Origin: Nitrospirota bacterium | GTDB taxonomy: Bacteria > Nitrospirota > JACRHJ01 | NCBI GenBank assembly: GCA_021785055.1 | Contig: JAJYGS010000119.1 | Span: 1-5,791 of the forward strand | Length of the DNA: 5,791 nucleotides | Reading direction: 5' to 3' | Part shown: piece after piece, positions 1 through 5,501 of the stretch | Layout: each line of letters opens with the position of its first letter | How positions within the stretch are numbered: position 1 is the first letter of the stretch | Notes under the pieces: model-generated | Told to the model about the DNA's origin: nothing | The model's database searches: none | The model's input: only the letters and a program-made list of their open reading frames with translations | Translations under genes and position numbers: made by a program

Positions 1-1
1 T

Positions 2-55
2 ATCGGCTGGTGCCCGCCCTATGCCATTTTCGGCATATCCACGTGCCGCAAGTGA
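2..55 (+). CDS. C-terminal end of a DUF2892 (YgaP-type) inner-membrane protein, partial
   Basis: The reading frame open from the left edge translates to IGWCPPYAIFGISTCRK followed by TGA. The pattern G-x-CP-x-Y-x-(I/L)-x-GI-x-TC is the characteristic end of the small DUF2892 membrane domain, found alone in proteins of about 60-70 residues or at the end of YgaP-type rhodanese proteins. Both expected Cys residues are present. The domain normally forms two membrane helices, which would lie upstream of this window. Its function is not established. Whether this is the stand-alone form or a fusion cannot be seen. The frame is only 17 codons long, so the call rests entirely on the motif. Confidence 0.72.
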   Translation: MGWCPPYAIFGISTCRK

Positions 56-151
56 AATAACCCGGCTGAAATACAGCCCCGATATTGCTTCGGCGGCCCC
101 CCGGGAATCCGCATCGGCGTCCTTTTATCCATCTTGATATTTTAAACCTCC

Positions 152-180
152 TTGACAAAAGACTGGCCGATGTGCATAAT
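152..180 (+). promoter_or_regulatory. Sigma70-type promoter for the J-domain gene cluster
   Basis: A perfect -35 hexamer TTGACA (152-157) is followed after exactly 17 bases by CATAAT (175-180), a five-of-six match to the -10 consensus. Transcription would start near 186-188, giving a leader of about 29 bases before the ATG at 216. It is the best-scoring promoter I can see in the window and would drive the three genes at 216-1371. Confidence 0.7.
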
Positions 181-185
181 CTACT

Positions 186-203
186 CTATAATTATAATTA
201 TAG
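186..203. promoter_or_regulatory. 18-bp perfect AT-rich palindrome, candidate operator
   Basis: CTATAATTATAATTATAG reads the same on both strands. It begins six bases after the -10 box, so it covers the expected transcription start and early leader, the usual place for a repressor site. The inner part is two TATAAT units plus TATA. This loosely recalls the AT-rich hexamers of Fur-family boxes, but its symmetry centre falls between bases rather than on a base as in the classical 19-bp Fur box. The binding protein is unknown. The TATAAT units are not convincing -10 boxes, because no -35 lies at the right distance. Confidence 0.45.
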
Positions 204-215
204 GCTAACCTGTTT

Positions 216-536
216 ATGGATTATGAGGAGCTTAAGAAGGCCCAGGAGATTTTCGGACTTCTCGACGGAGTTTCCCTGAAAGAAATCAAGAAAAGACACC
301 GGGAGCTTGCAAAGAAATACCACCCGGATTCCGGAGGCGGGAATGCCGAGTTCATGAAGGAGATTAACGAGGCATACAAAATCCTGCTCGGATATTGCGA
401 GTCCTTCAGGTATTCCTTTTCCGAGGAGGAATATTACCGGCAGAATCCGGAGGAGCTTATAAGGAAAAGGTTCATGAACGACCCTATCTGGGGTAACGGA
501 GGATTTGGCGCGAACGGCAACCTTGACCACTTCTGA
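216..536 (+). CDS. Small solo J-domain (DnaJ-like) protein
   Basis: This 106-residue protein is essentially one J domain at residues 5-60 plus a short tail. The diagnostic HPD tripeptide is at 36-38, preceded by the basic helix II (IKKRHRELAKKYHPD) and followed by helix IV (INEAYKIL, about 50-57). That signature lets J proteins stimulate Hsp70 ATPase, so the likely partner is DnaK, encoded 3 kb downstream. There is no Gly/Phe region, zinc-finger repeat or substrate-binding domain, so this is a class III-type co-chaperone and not DnaJ itself. The tail (62-106) is rich in aromatic and acidic residues and could be a specificity region. The ATG at 216 is preferred because an in-frame TAG lies at 201-203; its ribosome binding site is poor. 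It is first in a three-gene unit. Client and pathway are unknown. Confidence 0.88.
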   Translation: MDYEELKKAQEIFGLLDGVSLKEIKKRHRELAKKYHPDSGGGNAEFMKEINEAYKILLGYCESFRYSFSEEEYYRQNPEELIRKRFMNDPIWGNGGFGANGNLDHF

Positions 537-550
537 AAAAGGCGGCGGCT

Positions 551-997
551 ATGAAAAAGACTTTCTCGCTTGCTCTGGCAATAATGTCCGTAACCGTTAC
601 CGGTATGGCGCTTGCCTCGCCGATGATGGGCGGCTGGGGCATGAACAGCCGATACGGCAGGATGTATGACCCGCGGACGGTCGAAACGGTTTCCGGAGAG
701 GTTCTGAAGATAGATAAAATAATGCCGATGAGGGGCATGAGCTACGGCATTCACATTGCGCTAAAGACGGGAAAAGGAGAAATTCCGGTACACCTGGGGC
801 CTGCATGGTACATCGATCGCCAAAGCCCGGCCATCAAAGCGGGGGACAAACTGGAGGTAAAGGGATCAAGAATAATGTTCCGGGGAGAACCCGTGATAAT
901 AGCGGCTGAAATTAGGAAGGGAGACGAAATTTTGAAGCTTCGGGATGATAGCGGCTATCCCGCGTGGGCGGGATGGCGGAGAGGACGGCAGTATTAA
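551..997 (+). CDS. Exported small beta-barrel (OB-like) protein of unknown function
   Basis: The 148-residue product begins with a typical Sec signal peptide: KK at 2-3, a hydrophobic core at about 5-19, and an A-L-A cleavage site after residue 22. A Met/Gly/Trp-rich linker (PMMGGWGM) follows. Residues 44-130 look like alternating beta strands of a small barrel: VSGEVLKIDKI, GIHIALKT, then HLGPAWYI (81-88), KLEVKGSRI (100-108) and VIIAAEIRKGDEILKLRDD. I recall similar short periplasmic proteins in Deltaproteobacteria and Nitrospirota, often loosely labelled DNA-binding or magnetosome-related. The signal peptide argues against DNA binding in the cytoplasm. Met and His residues could bind metal, but no known site is evident. 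The start lies 14 bases after the J-domain stop, with AAGG about eight bases upstream. A function cannot be assigned from sequence alone. Confidence 0.75.
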   Translation: MKKTFSLALAIMSVTVTGMALASPMMGGWGMNSRYGRMYDPRTVETVSGEVLKIDKIMPMRGMSYGIHIALKTGKGEIPVHLGPAWYIDRQSPAIKAGDKLEVKGSRIMFRGEPVIIAAEIRKGDEILKLRDDSGYPAWAGWRRGRQY

Positions 998-1014
998 ACG
1001 AGGAAGGAGACAAT

Positions 1015-1371
1015 ATGAACATTGCGGTATCCACGGGCGACGGAAAGACAATCTGCGGCCATCTGGGGAAGTGCAGGGATTTCATAATCTATGAAATCGC
1101 GGGGAGACAGATAAAAAACAAGCGGCTTTTGAGCACGGGCGGAGCCTGTCCCGGCCACGGAGAGGGAGAAGAACACGCGCACAACGTCAGTCCCTTCGAC
1201 GGCTGCCAGGCCGTGATTACCCAGGGCATGGGGCAGGGTATGATGGACGGGCTGATAAATGCCGGAATTCAGCCGGTAATTACCGGGGAGTCAGACCCGG
1301 ACATCGCCGTAAACCTCTATCTCGGCGGCAGGCTTGCCGGGACAAACGTATCGACGTGCTCCTGCTCGTAA
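1015..1371 (+). CDS. NifX/NafY-family iron-molybdenum cluster-binding protein
   Basis: The 118-residue product opens with MNIAVSTGDGKTICGHLGKC, the typical start of the dinitrogenase iron-molybdenum cofactor biosynthesis family (Pfam Nitro_FeMo-Co). These proteins have an RNase H-like alpha/beta fold that binds Fe-S or Mo-Fe-S clusters. The usual later blocks are present: SPFDGCQAVITQGMGQG (59-75) and the ITGESDPDIAVNLYLGG region (89-105). Candidate ligands are C14, C20, C45, C64, H48, H54, H56 and a CSC motif at 115-117. The start at 1015 is favoured over the in-frame ATG at 964 because a strong AGGAAGGAG (1001-1009) precedes it and the upstream one lies inside the previous gene. No nif structural gene is visible, so a general cluster-handling role is more likely than nitrogenase maturation. 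It ends the three-gene unit. Confidence 0.85.
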   Translation: MNIAVSTGDGKTICGHLGKCRDFIIYEIAGRQIKNKRLLSTGGACPGHGEGEEHAHNVSPFDGCQAVITQGMGQGMMDGLINAGIQPVITGESDPDIAVNLYLGGRLAGTNVSTCSCS

Positions 1372-1403
1372 CCCGATAAAAACGCATAAAAGTAAAGAAT
1401 CTT

Positions 1404-1433
1404 AAGGGCCGGGATTTTCCCCGGCCTTTTTTT
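1404..1433 (+). terminator. Intrinsic terminator after the NifX-family gene
   Basis: A perfect 7-bp GC stem, GGCCGGG (1407-1413) with CCCGGCC (1420-1426), encloses a 6-base loop and is followed directly by seven T residues (1427-1433). Upstream A residues can pair with the first T residues and extend the stem. It should end transcription of the 216-1371 unit before the heat-shock promoter. Confidence 0.9.
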
Positions 1434-1434
1434 C

Positions 1435-1464
1435 TTGACTAATCCATGAAAAATCTGCTAAATT
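1435..1464 (+). promoter_or_regulatory. Vegetative promoter of hrcA
   Basis: TTGACT (1435-1440, five of six) and TAAATT (1459-1464, four of six) are separated by 18 bases. The -10 is preceded by TGC, giving an extended -10 that can compensate for the weak hexamer. Transcription would begin near 1471, inside the CIRCE element. The -35 starts one base after the terminator T-run. An alternative -10, TATAGT at 1477-1482 in the CIRCE spacer, lacks a good -35. Confidence 0.6.
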
Positions 1465-1467
1465 TTA

Positions 1468-1494
1468 TTAGCACTCTATAGTATTGAGTGCTAA
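1468..1494. promoter_or_regulatory. CIRCE operator, the HrcA binding site
   Basis: The sequence is TTAGCACTC, nine bases, then GAGTGCTAA: a perfect match to the CIRCE consensus with the standard 9-base spacer. HrcA dimers bind this inverted repeat and repress transcription. On heat shock, HrcA loses activity when GroEL is occupied by unfolded protein. Here the element overlaps the predicted start of transcription, so repression by promoter occlusion is expected. It is also transcribed into the leader, where it can form a stem-loop. No other copy is visible in the window. Confidence 0.97.
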
Positions 1495-1527
1495 GCAGGT
1501 GGATCGGCGGGAAAACGCCTGTCCTGC
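1495..1527 (+). other. Possible stem-loop in the hrcA leader
   Basis: Directly after CIRCE, GCAGG (1495-1499) can pair with CCTGC (1523-1527), and inside it GGCG (1506-1509) can pair with CGCC (1516-1519) around a GGAAAA loop. An alternative pairing of CAGG with CCTG (1518-1521) competes. It ends well before the ribosome binding site. There is no T-run, so it is not a terminator. Its significance is uncertain. Confidence 0.3.
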
Positions 1528-1560
1528 CGTAAATTAACGGAAGGGGGGAGAGAGGTCGTT

Positions 1561-2595
1561 ATGGACTTAAGCGAGAGAAGCAGGGAGATCCTGCGCGCCA
1601 TTATCCAGAGCTATATCTCGACGGCTGAGCCGGTCGGCTCCAGGACGGTTACAAAGCGCTATAACCTCGGCATCTCCCCCGCCACGGTCCGGAATATCAT
1701 GTCCGACCTGGAGGAACTCGGTTTCCTTGTCCAGCCGCACACGTCGGCGGGCCGGGTACCGACCGACAAGGCGTACCGCTTTTATATCGACACCATGCTT
1801 GAGATAAAGAGCCTGCCGCGCCAGCAGGAGGAGGAAATACTCAACTATCCCCTGCACAGGGGAGATTTTCACCAGCTCATGCAGGAGACGACGAAGCTGC
1901 TTTCCGCGCTTTCGCACTATACAGGGATAGTCATGGCCCCGAAGCCCGCGGAGACGGTATACAGGCACATGGAGTTTGTCCGTCTCACAGGCGGACGCGT
2001 TCTCGCCATATTCGTCTCGAACGCGGGAATAGTCCATAACCGTATGATAATCCTCGACGAGGACCTGACGCAGAAGGAGCTTGAGAGAATATCGGCCTTC
2101 TTAAACCATGAGATGGCCGGAAAGACCCTGCGCGAGATGCGGAACAGGGTGTTTCAATTGATGGAAGACGATAAGAACAAATACACCCGCCTCCTGATGA
2201 AGTTTATGAAGGTCTGGCAGGATGCGTCCTATGAGGGCGAGGTGGAGGCTGAGGCGGAGCTTTTCGTCGGCGGCCTCTCCGAAATGTTCAACATCCCCGA
2301 CTTCAAGGATTACGAGAAAATGAAGGAGCTTTTCCTGGCCTTCGAGGAAAAACACATGCTGTTGAAGCTCCTTGACCTCGCCATGGACGCGGAAGGAGTG
2401 CAGGTATATATCGGCTCGGAGAACAAGTACTTCGAGATGCAGGGGATAAGCCTCGTCGTCGCAACCTACAGGGGCGAGGGCAACGTCATCGGTACGCTCG
2501 GCGTCATAGGCCCTTCCCGTATGCCGTACAATACCGTTATCCCGCTGGTGGACTGCACGGCAAGGGTGCTTGGCAGGCTTATAAGCGAGAGGTAG
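1561..2595 (+). CDS. hrcA: Heat-inducible transcription repressor HrcA
   Basis: The 344-residue product has the normal HrcA length and layout. An N-terminal winged helix-turn-helix (about 4-77) carries the conserved blocks YISTAEPVGSRT (18-29), the recognition helix SPATVRNIMSDLEELG (39-54) and HTSAGRVPTDKAYRFYID (60-77). A GAF-like core with the inserted dimerisation region follows, ending in the conserved VIGPSRMPYNTVIPLVD stretch and the terminal helix. HrcA is a cytoplasmic dimer that binds CIRCE and represses chaperone operons. Its activity depends on GroEL, which couples repression to the load of unfolded protein. The CIRCE 67 bases upstream implies autoregulation. The ATG at 1561 is preceded by GGGGGGAG and AGAGG, and the protein begins exactly where family members do. 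It leads the hrcA-grpE-dnaK-dnaJ cluster. Confidence 0.97.
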   Translation: MDLSERSREILRAIIQSYISTAEPVGSRTVTKRYNLGISPATVRNIMSDLEELGFLVQPHTSAGRVPTDKAYRFYIDTMLEIKSLPRQQEEEILNYPLHRGDFHQLMQETTKLLSALSHYTGIVMAPKPAETVYRHMEFVRLTGGRVLAIFVSNAGIVHNRMIILDEDLTQKELERISAFLNHEMAGKTLREMRNRVFQLMEDDKNKYTRLLMKFMKVWQDASYEGEVEAEAELFVGGLSEMFNIPDFKDYEKMKELFLAFEEKHMLLKLLDLAMDAEGVQVYIGSENKYFEMQGISLVVATYRGEGNVIGTLGVIGPSRMPYNTVIPLVDCTARVLGRLISER

Positions 2596-2616
2596 GATAT
2601 AATTGTAATATTTAGC

Positions 2617-2695
2617 TGTCATTCCGAGCGAAGTCGAGGAATCCACATTTGATTTAAAGTCAACTGTAGGTCCCTCCGCTTCGGTCGGGACGACA
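2617..2695. repeat. Palindromic intergenic repeat, two-armed, between hrcA and grpE
   Basis: The left arm begins TGTCATTCCGAGCGAAG at 2617 and the right arm ends GACGACA at 2695. The reverse complement of the right arm (TGTCGTCCCGACCGAAGC...) matches the left arm imperfectly over almost its full length, including the inner TTGA/TCAA part. The whole 79 bases can fold into one long hairpin. The left arm recurs at 5502-5536 with 31 of 35 identical bases. It codes for nothing and resembles the REP/MITE-like palindromes common between genes of Deltaproteobacteria and Nitrospirota genomes. It ends seven bases before the grpE ribosome binding site. Confidence 0.85.
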
Positions 2696-2711
2696 AAATT
2701 TCAGGGGTGCC

Positions 2712-3365
2712 ATGAAGAAACATAACGAAAAGCCTCACGAGGGACGAAAGGTCCCGATAGAAGAGGGCTACCCGGTAGAGGAAGAGGGCAAAGAGGAGGC
2801 GATGGGACAGGCCGGGATGCCGGAAGAGGCCGCCATCGAGCCGAAGGCTCTTGCCGCCGAAGTGGAGAAAATCCGGGCCGAGCTGGGCAAGGCCGGGGCG
2901 GAACTGCACGACTACAAGGACCGCTACCTCCGGCTTTACGCCGAGACGGAGAATTTCAAAAAAAGGATGAGCCGGGAGGCCGTCGAGCAGGGTAAATATG
3001 CCAACGAGAGCCTGATAAAGGAAATCATACCCGTGCTGGACAACCTTGAACGCGCCATATCTCATGCGGATGGCGCGCCGGGCGGCGGACAGCCCGGCCA
3101 GGGGAACGGCGCCCTTGTCGATGGGGTCAAAATGGTCGCCAAACAGCTTATGGACGTCCTGACGAAATTCGGCGTTACGCAGGTGGAGAGCATCGGCAAG
3201 CCGTTCGACCCGAACAGACAGCAGGCGATGATGCAGGTGGAGACGGAGGATTACGAGCCGGGGACGGTAGTGGAGGAGTTCCAGAAGGGATATTTCTTAA
3301 ACGACCGGATAATCCGTCCCGCGATGGTAACGGTGGCCAAGCCGCCCAGGGACGTTATCGAATAG
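2712..3365 (+). CDS. grpE: Nucleotide exchange factor GrpE
   Basis: The 217-residue product has a charged, Glu-rich N-terminal extension (1-45), then a long coiled-coil helix (about 46-100) with the AETENFKKRM block (77-86). The conserved PVLDNLERA motif is at 107-115. The C-terminal beta domain contains FGVTQVESIGKPFDPNRQQAMMQV (153-176), the GTVVEEFQKGY stretch (184-194) and RPAMVTVAK (202-210). GrpE dimers open the DnaK nucleotide-binding domain to release ADP, restarting the chaperone cycle. The long helix is also thought to sense temperature. A Gly/Pro/Gln-rich insert (121-133) between the helix bundle and the beta domain is longer than in many relatives and probably a flexible loop. AGGGG at 2703-2707 supports the start. 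The gene lies 116 bases after hrcA, a gap filled mainly by a palindromic repeat. Confidence 0.97.
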   Translation: MKKHNEKPHEGRKVPIEEGYPVEEEGKEEAMGQAGMPEEAAIEPKALAAEVEKIRAELGKAGAELHDYKDRYLRLYAETENFKKRMSREAVEQGKYANESLIKEIIPVLDNLERAISHADGAPGGGQPGQGNGALVDGVKMVAKQLMDVLTKFGVTQVESIGKPFDPNRQQAMMQVETEDYEPGTVVEEFQKGYFLNDRIIRPAMVTVAKPPRDVIE

Positions 3366-3402
3366 CCCTCACCCCCCTGCCCCTCTCCCAGGGGTAGAGG
3401 GG
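3366..3402. repeat. C/G-rich hairpin repeat directly after the grpE stop
   Basis: CCCTCACCCCCCTGCCCCTCTCCCA-type sequence begins immediately after the TAG. CCCCTCT (3380-3386) pairs perfectly with AGAGGGG (3396-3402) around a 9-base loop. Similar 'CCCTCACCC...CCCTCTCCC' palindromes occur between genes in many proteobacteria, so it is probably a dispersed repeat. No T-run follows, so it is not a classical terminator, but it could protect the grpE mRNA end or reduce readthrough. Confidence 0.6.
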
Positions 3403-3413
3403 TTAAGGAAGAA

Positions 3414-3465
3414 AGCAGAGTTTTCACTGGGGCTACAATATGGACTCTGCTGACTTATAGAAGTC
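3414..3465 (+). other. Structured leader upstream of dnaK, two inverted repeats
   Basis: AGCAGAGT (3414-3421) and ACTCTGCT (3444-3451) form a perfect 8-bp inverted repeat with a 22-base loop. Immediately after it, GACTT (3452-3456) and AAGTC (3461-3465) form a second stem with loop ATAG. The dnaK ribosome binding site AGAGGAGG (3482-3489) lies downstream and is not part of either stem. The TACAAT at 3434-3439 inside the first loop resembles a -10 box but has no matching -35. The structure could be a processing or stability signal. Confidence 0.4.
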
Positions 3466-3496
3466 GATTTATCTATAGAATAGAGGAGGCCTTAAA

Positions 3497-5443
3497 ATGG
3501 CAAAGGTAATCGGAATTGACTTGGGGACTACAAACTCCTGCGTAGCGGTGCTTGAGCACGGCGACCCTGTGGTTATTGCCAACGCGGAAGGCGCGCGGAC
3601 GACTCCGTCCGTCGTGGCGATAACGGAGGCCGGAGAGCGGCTCGTGGGCCAGGTGGCCAAGCGCCAGGCCATCACGAACCCGGAGAACACGATATTCTCC
3701 ATCAAGAGGCTCATCGGGAGGAAATTCGAATCCAAAGAAGTCCAGGATGCCGTAAAGCACCTGCCCTATAAAATCGTGAAGGCCGCGAACGGCGACGCCC
3801 ACGTAATGATACGCGGCAAGGAATACAGCCCGGCGGAAATCTCCGCGATGATACTCACCAAGATGAAGCAGACGGCGGAGGACTATCTGGGCGAAAAAGT
3901 TACCGATGCGGTCGTAACCGTCCCGGCATACTTCAACGACTCGCAAAGACAGGCCACGAAAGACGCCGGGCGCATCGCGGGACTGAACGTCCTTCGCATA
4001 ATAAACGAGCCGACGGCGGCATCGCTCGCCTACGGACTGGACAAGAAGAAAGACGAAACTATAGCCGTATACGACCTTGGAGGCGGCACGTTCGACGTGT
4101 CCATCCTGGAGCTCGGCGAGGGCGTCTTCGAGGTGAAATCCACCAACGGCGACACGTACCTCGGCGGCGATGACTTCGACGAGAAGGTGATGCGCTGGCT
4201 CGTGGACGAGTTCAAAAAGGACCAGGGAATCGACCTCTCGAAAGACAAGATGGCATTGCAGAGGTTGAAGGAAGCGGCGGAGAAGGCAAAAATTGAGTTG
4301 TCCTCTTCGCTTGAGACGGAGATAAACCTGCCGTTCATCACGGCGGACGCCTCCGGCCCGAAGCACCTGCTGATGAAGCTCTCCCGTGCGAAGCTGGAAC
4401 AGCTTACCGACGAGCTTACCAACAGGACAATCGAGCCTTGCCGGAAGGCCCTCTCCGACGCCGGGAAAGATAAGGGCGGCATAAACGAAGTCGTCCTGGT
4501 CGGCGGCATGACGAGGATGCCGAAACCGCAGGCCGTCGTGAAAGACTTTTTCGGCAAGGAACCGCACAGGGGCGTGAACCCGGACGAGGTCGTGGCCATT
4601 GGCGCGGCCATACAGGGCGGCGTCCTGAAGGGCGAGGTGAAGGACGTCTTACTCCTCGACGTTACGCCGCTCTCTCTCGGCATAGAAACCCTCGGCGGCG
4701 TGATGACGAGGCTCATAGAGAGAAACACCACCATCCCGACCAGGAAGAGCCAGGTCTTCTCCACCGCGGCGGACAACCAGACCGCGGTCTCGATACACGT
4801 CCTCCAGGGCGAGCGCGAGATGGCCGGGGACAACAAAACGCTTGGGCGTTTCGAGCTTGTCGGCATACCGCCCGCGCCGCGCGGCATGCCGCAGGTAGAG
4901 GTCACGTTCGACATCGATGCGAACGGCATCGTGCACGTAAGCGCCAAGGACCTCGGCACCGGGCGCGAGCAGTCTATCAAGATTACCGCGTCCTCCGGCC
5001 TCTCCGAAGAGGAGATAAAGAAGATGGTGCGGGACGCCGAGTCTCACGCGGAAGAGGACAAGAAAAAGAAAGAGCTTGTCGAGGTGCGGAACGAAGCCGA
5101 CACGCTGATATATTCCATCGAGAAATCGCTTGCCGATTACGGCGACAAAGTCTCCGAGGGCGATCGCGCGGACATCGCCTCCGCAGTCGAAGAGGCGAAG
5201 AAGGCAAAGGACGGCGAAGACGTGCAGGCCATCAGGGATTCGATGCAGAAGCTCTCGAACGTCTCGCACAAGCTGGCCGAAGAGATATACAAAAAGGCCG
5301 GCGCGCAGGCAGGCGGGGCGCAAGGCCCTGAAGGCGGAGCAGGACCGGAATCGGGCGCGGGCACCGAGGGCCAGGGCGGCGAATCCGGCGGCTCGACCGG
5401 CGGCGAGAAGGTCGTGGACGCGGAGTTCGAGGAGAAGAAGTAA
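3497..5443 (+). CDS. dnaK: Molecular chaperone DnaK (Hsp70)
   Basis: The 648-residue product is full length. The ATPase domain begins with IGIDLGTTNSC (5-15) and has the catalytic Lys at 70 in FSIKRLIGR. The VPAYFNDSQRQATKDAG and INEPTAASLAYGLD blocks follow, then DLGGGTFD (193-200) with the phosphorylatable Thr at 198, and VGGMTRMP (335-342). The interdomain linker VLLLD is at 384-388, followed by DVTPLSLGIETLGG and the beta-sandwich substrate domain and helical lid. The tail from about 600 is rich in Gly, Ala and Glu and ends VVDAEFEEKK, close to the usual bacterial ending. DnaK binds exposed hydrophobic segments of unfolded cytoplasmic proteins, driven by ATP, DnaJ and GrpE. The start has a strong AGAGGAGG seven bases upstream. 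The gap to grpE is 131 bases and carries hairpins but no CIRCE, so cotranscription from the hrcA promoter is likely. Confidence 0.99.
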   Translation: MAKVIGIDLGTTNSCVAVLEHGDPVVIANAEGARTTPSVVAITEAGERLVGQVAKRQAITNPENTIFSIKRLIGRKFESKEVQDAVKHLPYKIVKAANGDAHVMIRGKEYSPAEISAMILTKMKQTAEDYLGEKVTDAVVTVPAYFNDSQRQATKDAGRIAGLNVLRIINEPTAASLAYGLDKKKDETIAVYDLGGGTFDVSILELGEGVFEVKSTNGDTYLGGDDFDEKVMRWLVDEFKKDQGIDLSKDKMALQRLKEAAEKAKIELSSSLETEINLPFITADASGPKHLLMKLSRAKLEQLTDELTNRTIEPCRKALSDAGKDKGGINEVVLVGGMTRMPKPQAVVKDFFGKEPHRGVNPDEVVAIGAAIQGGVLKGEVKDVLLLDVTPLSLGIETLGGVMTRLIERNTTIPTRKSQVFSTAADNQTAVSIHVLQGEREMAGDNKTLGRFELVGIPPAPRGMPQVEVTFDIDANGIVHVSAKDLGTGREQSIKITASSGLSEEEIKKMVRDAESHAEEDKKKKELVEVRNEADTLIYSIEKSLADYGDKVSEGDRADIASAVEEAKKAKDGEDVQAIRDSMQKLSNVSHKLAEEIYKKAGAQAGGAQGPEGGAGPESGAGTEGQGGESGGSTGGEKVVDAEFEEKK

Positions 5444-5497
5444 ATCCCCCTCAATCCCCCTTTTTCAAAGGGGGAAGCCGAAGGCAGGGGGATTTTT
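5442..5497. repeat. Nested hairpin repeat overlapping the dnaK stop, possible terminator or attenuator
   Basis: The outer arms AAATCCCCCT (5442-5451) and AGGGGGATTT (5486-5495) are perfect complements. The left arm includes the last two bases of the dnaK stop codon. Inside, CCCCCTTT (5456-5463) pairs with AAAGGGGG (5467-5474) over a 3-base loop. The outer right arm runs into TTTTT (5493-5497), so the RNA could act as a weak intrinsic terminator or attenuator before dnaJ. 'AATCCCCCTCAATCCCCC' palindromes of this kind are recurrent intergenic repeats in several environmental lineages. Both roles are compatible. Confidence 0.7.
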
Positions 5498-5501
5498 CAT
5501 C

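Noticed and set aside
64..78. Small hairpin GGCTG-AAATA-CAGCC after the DUF2892 stop
   Set aside because: The stem is only five pairs and no T-run follows, so a terminator call is not supported. I see nothing else clear between 56 and 151.
85..279. Short + strand open frame overlapping the promoter and the J-domain start
   Set aside because: It has low-complexity Arg/Pro-rich translation, no ribosome binding site and conflicts with the promoter and the clear J-domain gene.
964..1014. Upstream ATG at 964 in frame with the NifX-family gene
   Set aside because: It lies within the end of the previous gene and would add 17 residues not typical of the family. The ATG at 1015 has a strong ribosome binding site and the canonical MNIAVSTGDG start.
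2598..2603. TATAAT just after the hrcA stop as a grpE promoter
   Set aside because: The nearest -35-like sequence, TTGGCA at 2570-2575, is 22 bases away, outside the usable range.
3434..3439. TACAAT as a -10 box of a separate dnaK promoter
   Set aside because: The sequence 16-18 bases upstream has no resemblance to TTGACA, and there is no TG extension or heat-shock sigma factor pattern.
3450..3479. CTGACT with TATAGA as a promoter just before dnaK
   Set aside because: Both hexamers are weak with 18-base spacing, and the resulting start would fall within the ribosome binding site.
3473..4567. Long open frame on the - strand opposite dnaK, and another opposite 4030-4980
   Set aside because: These are typical antisense shadows of a GC-rich, highly conserved gene. 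The translations show no recognisable domain and dnaK is unambiguous.
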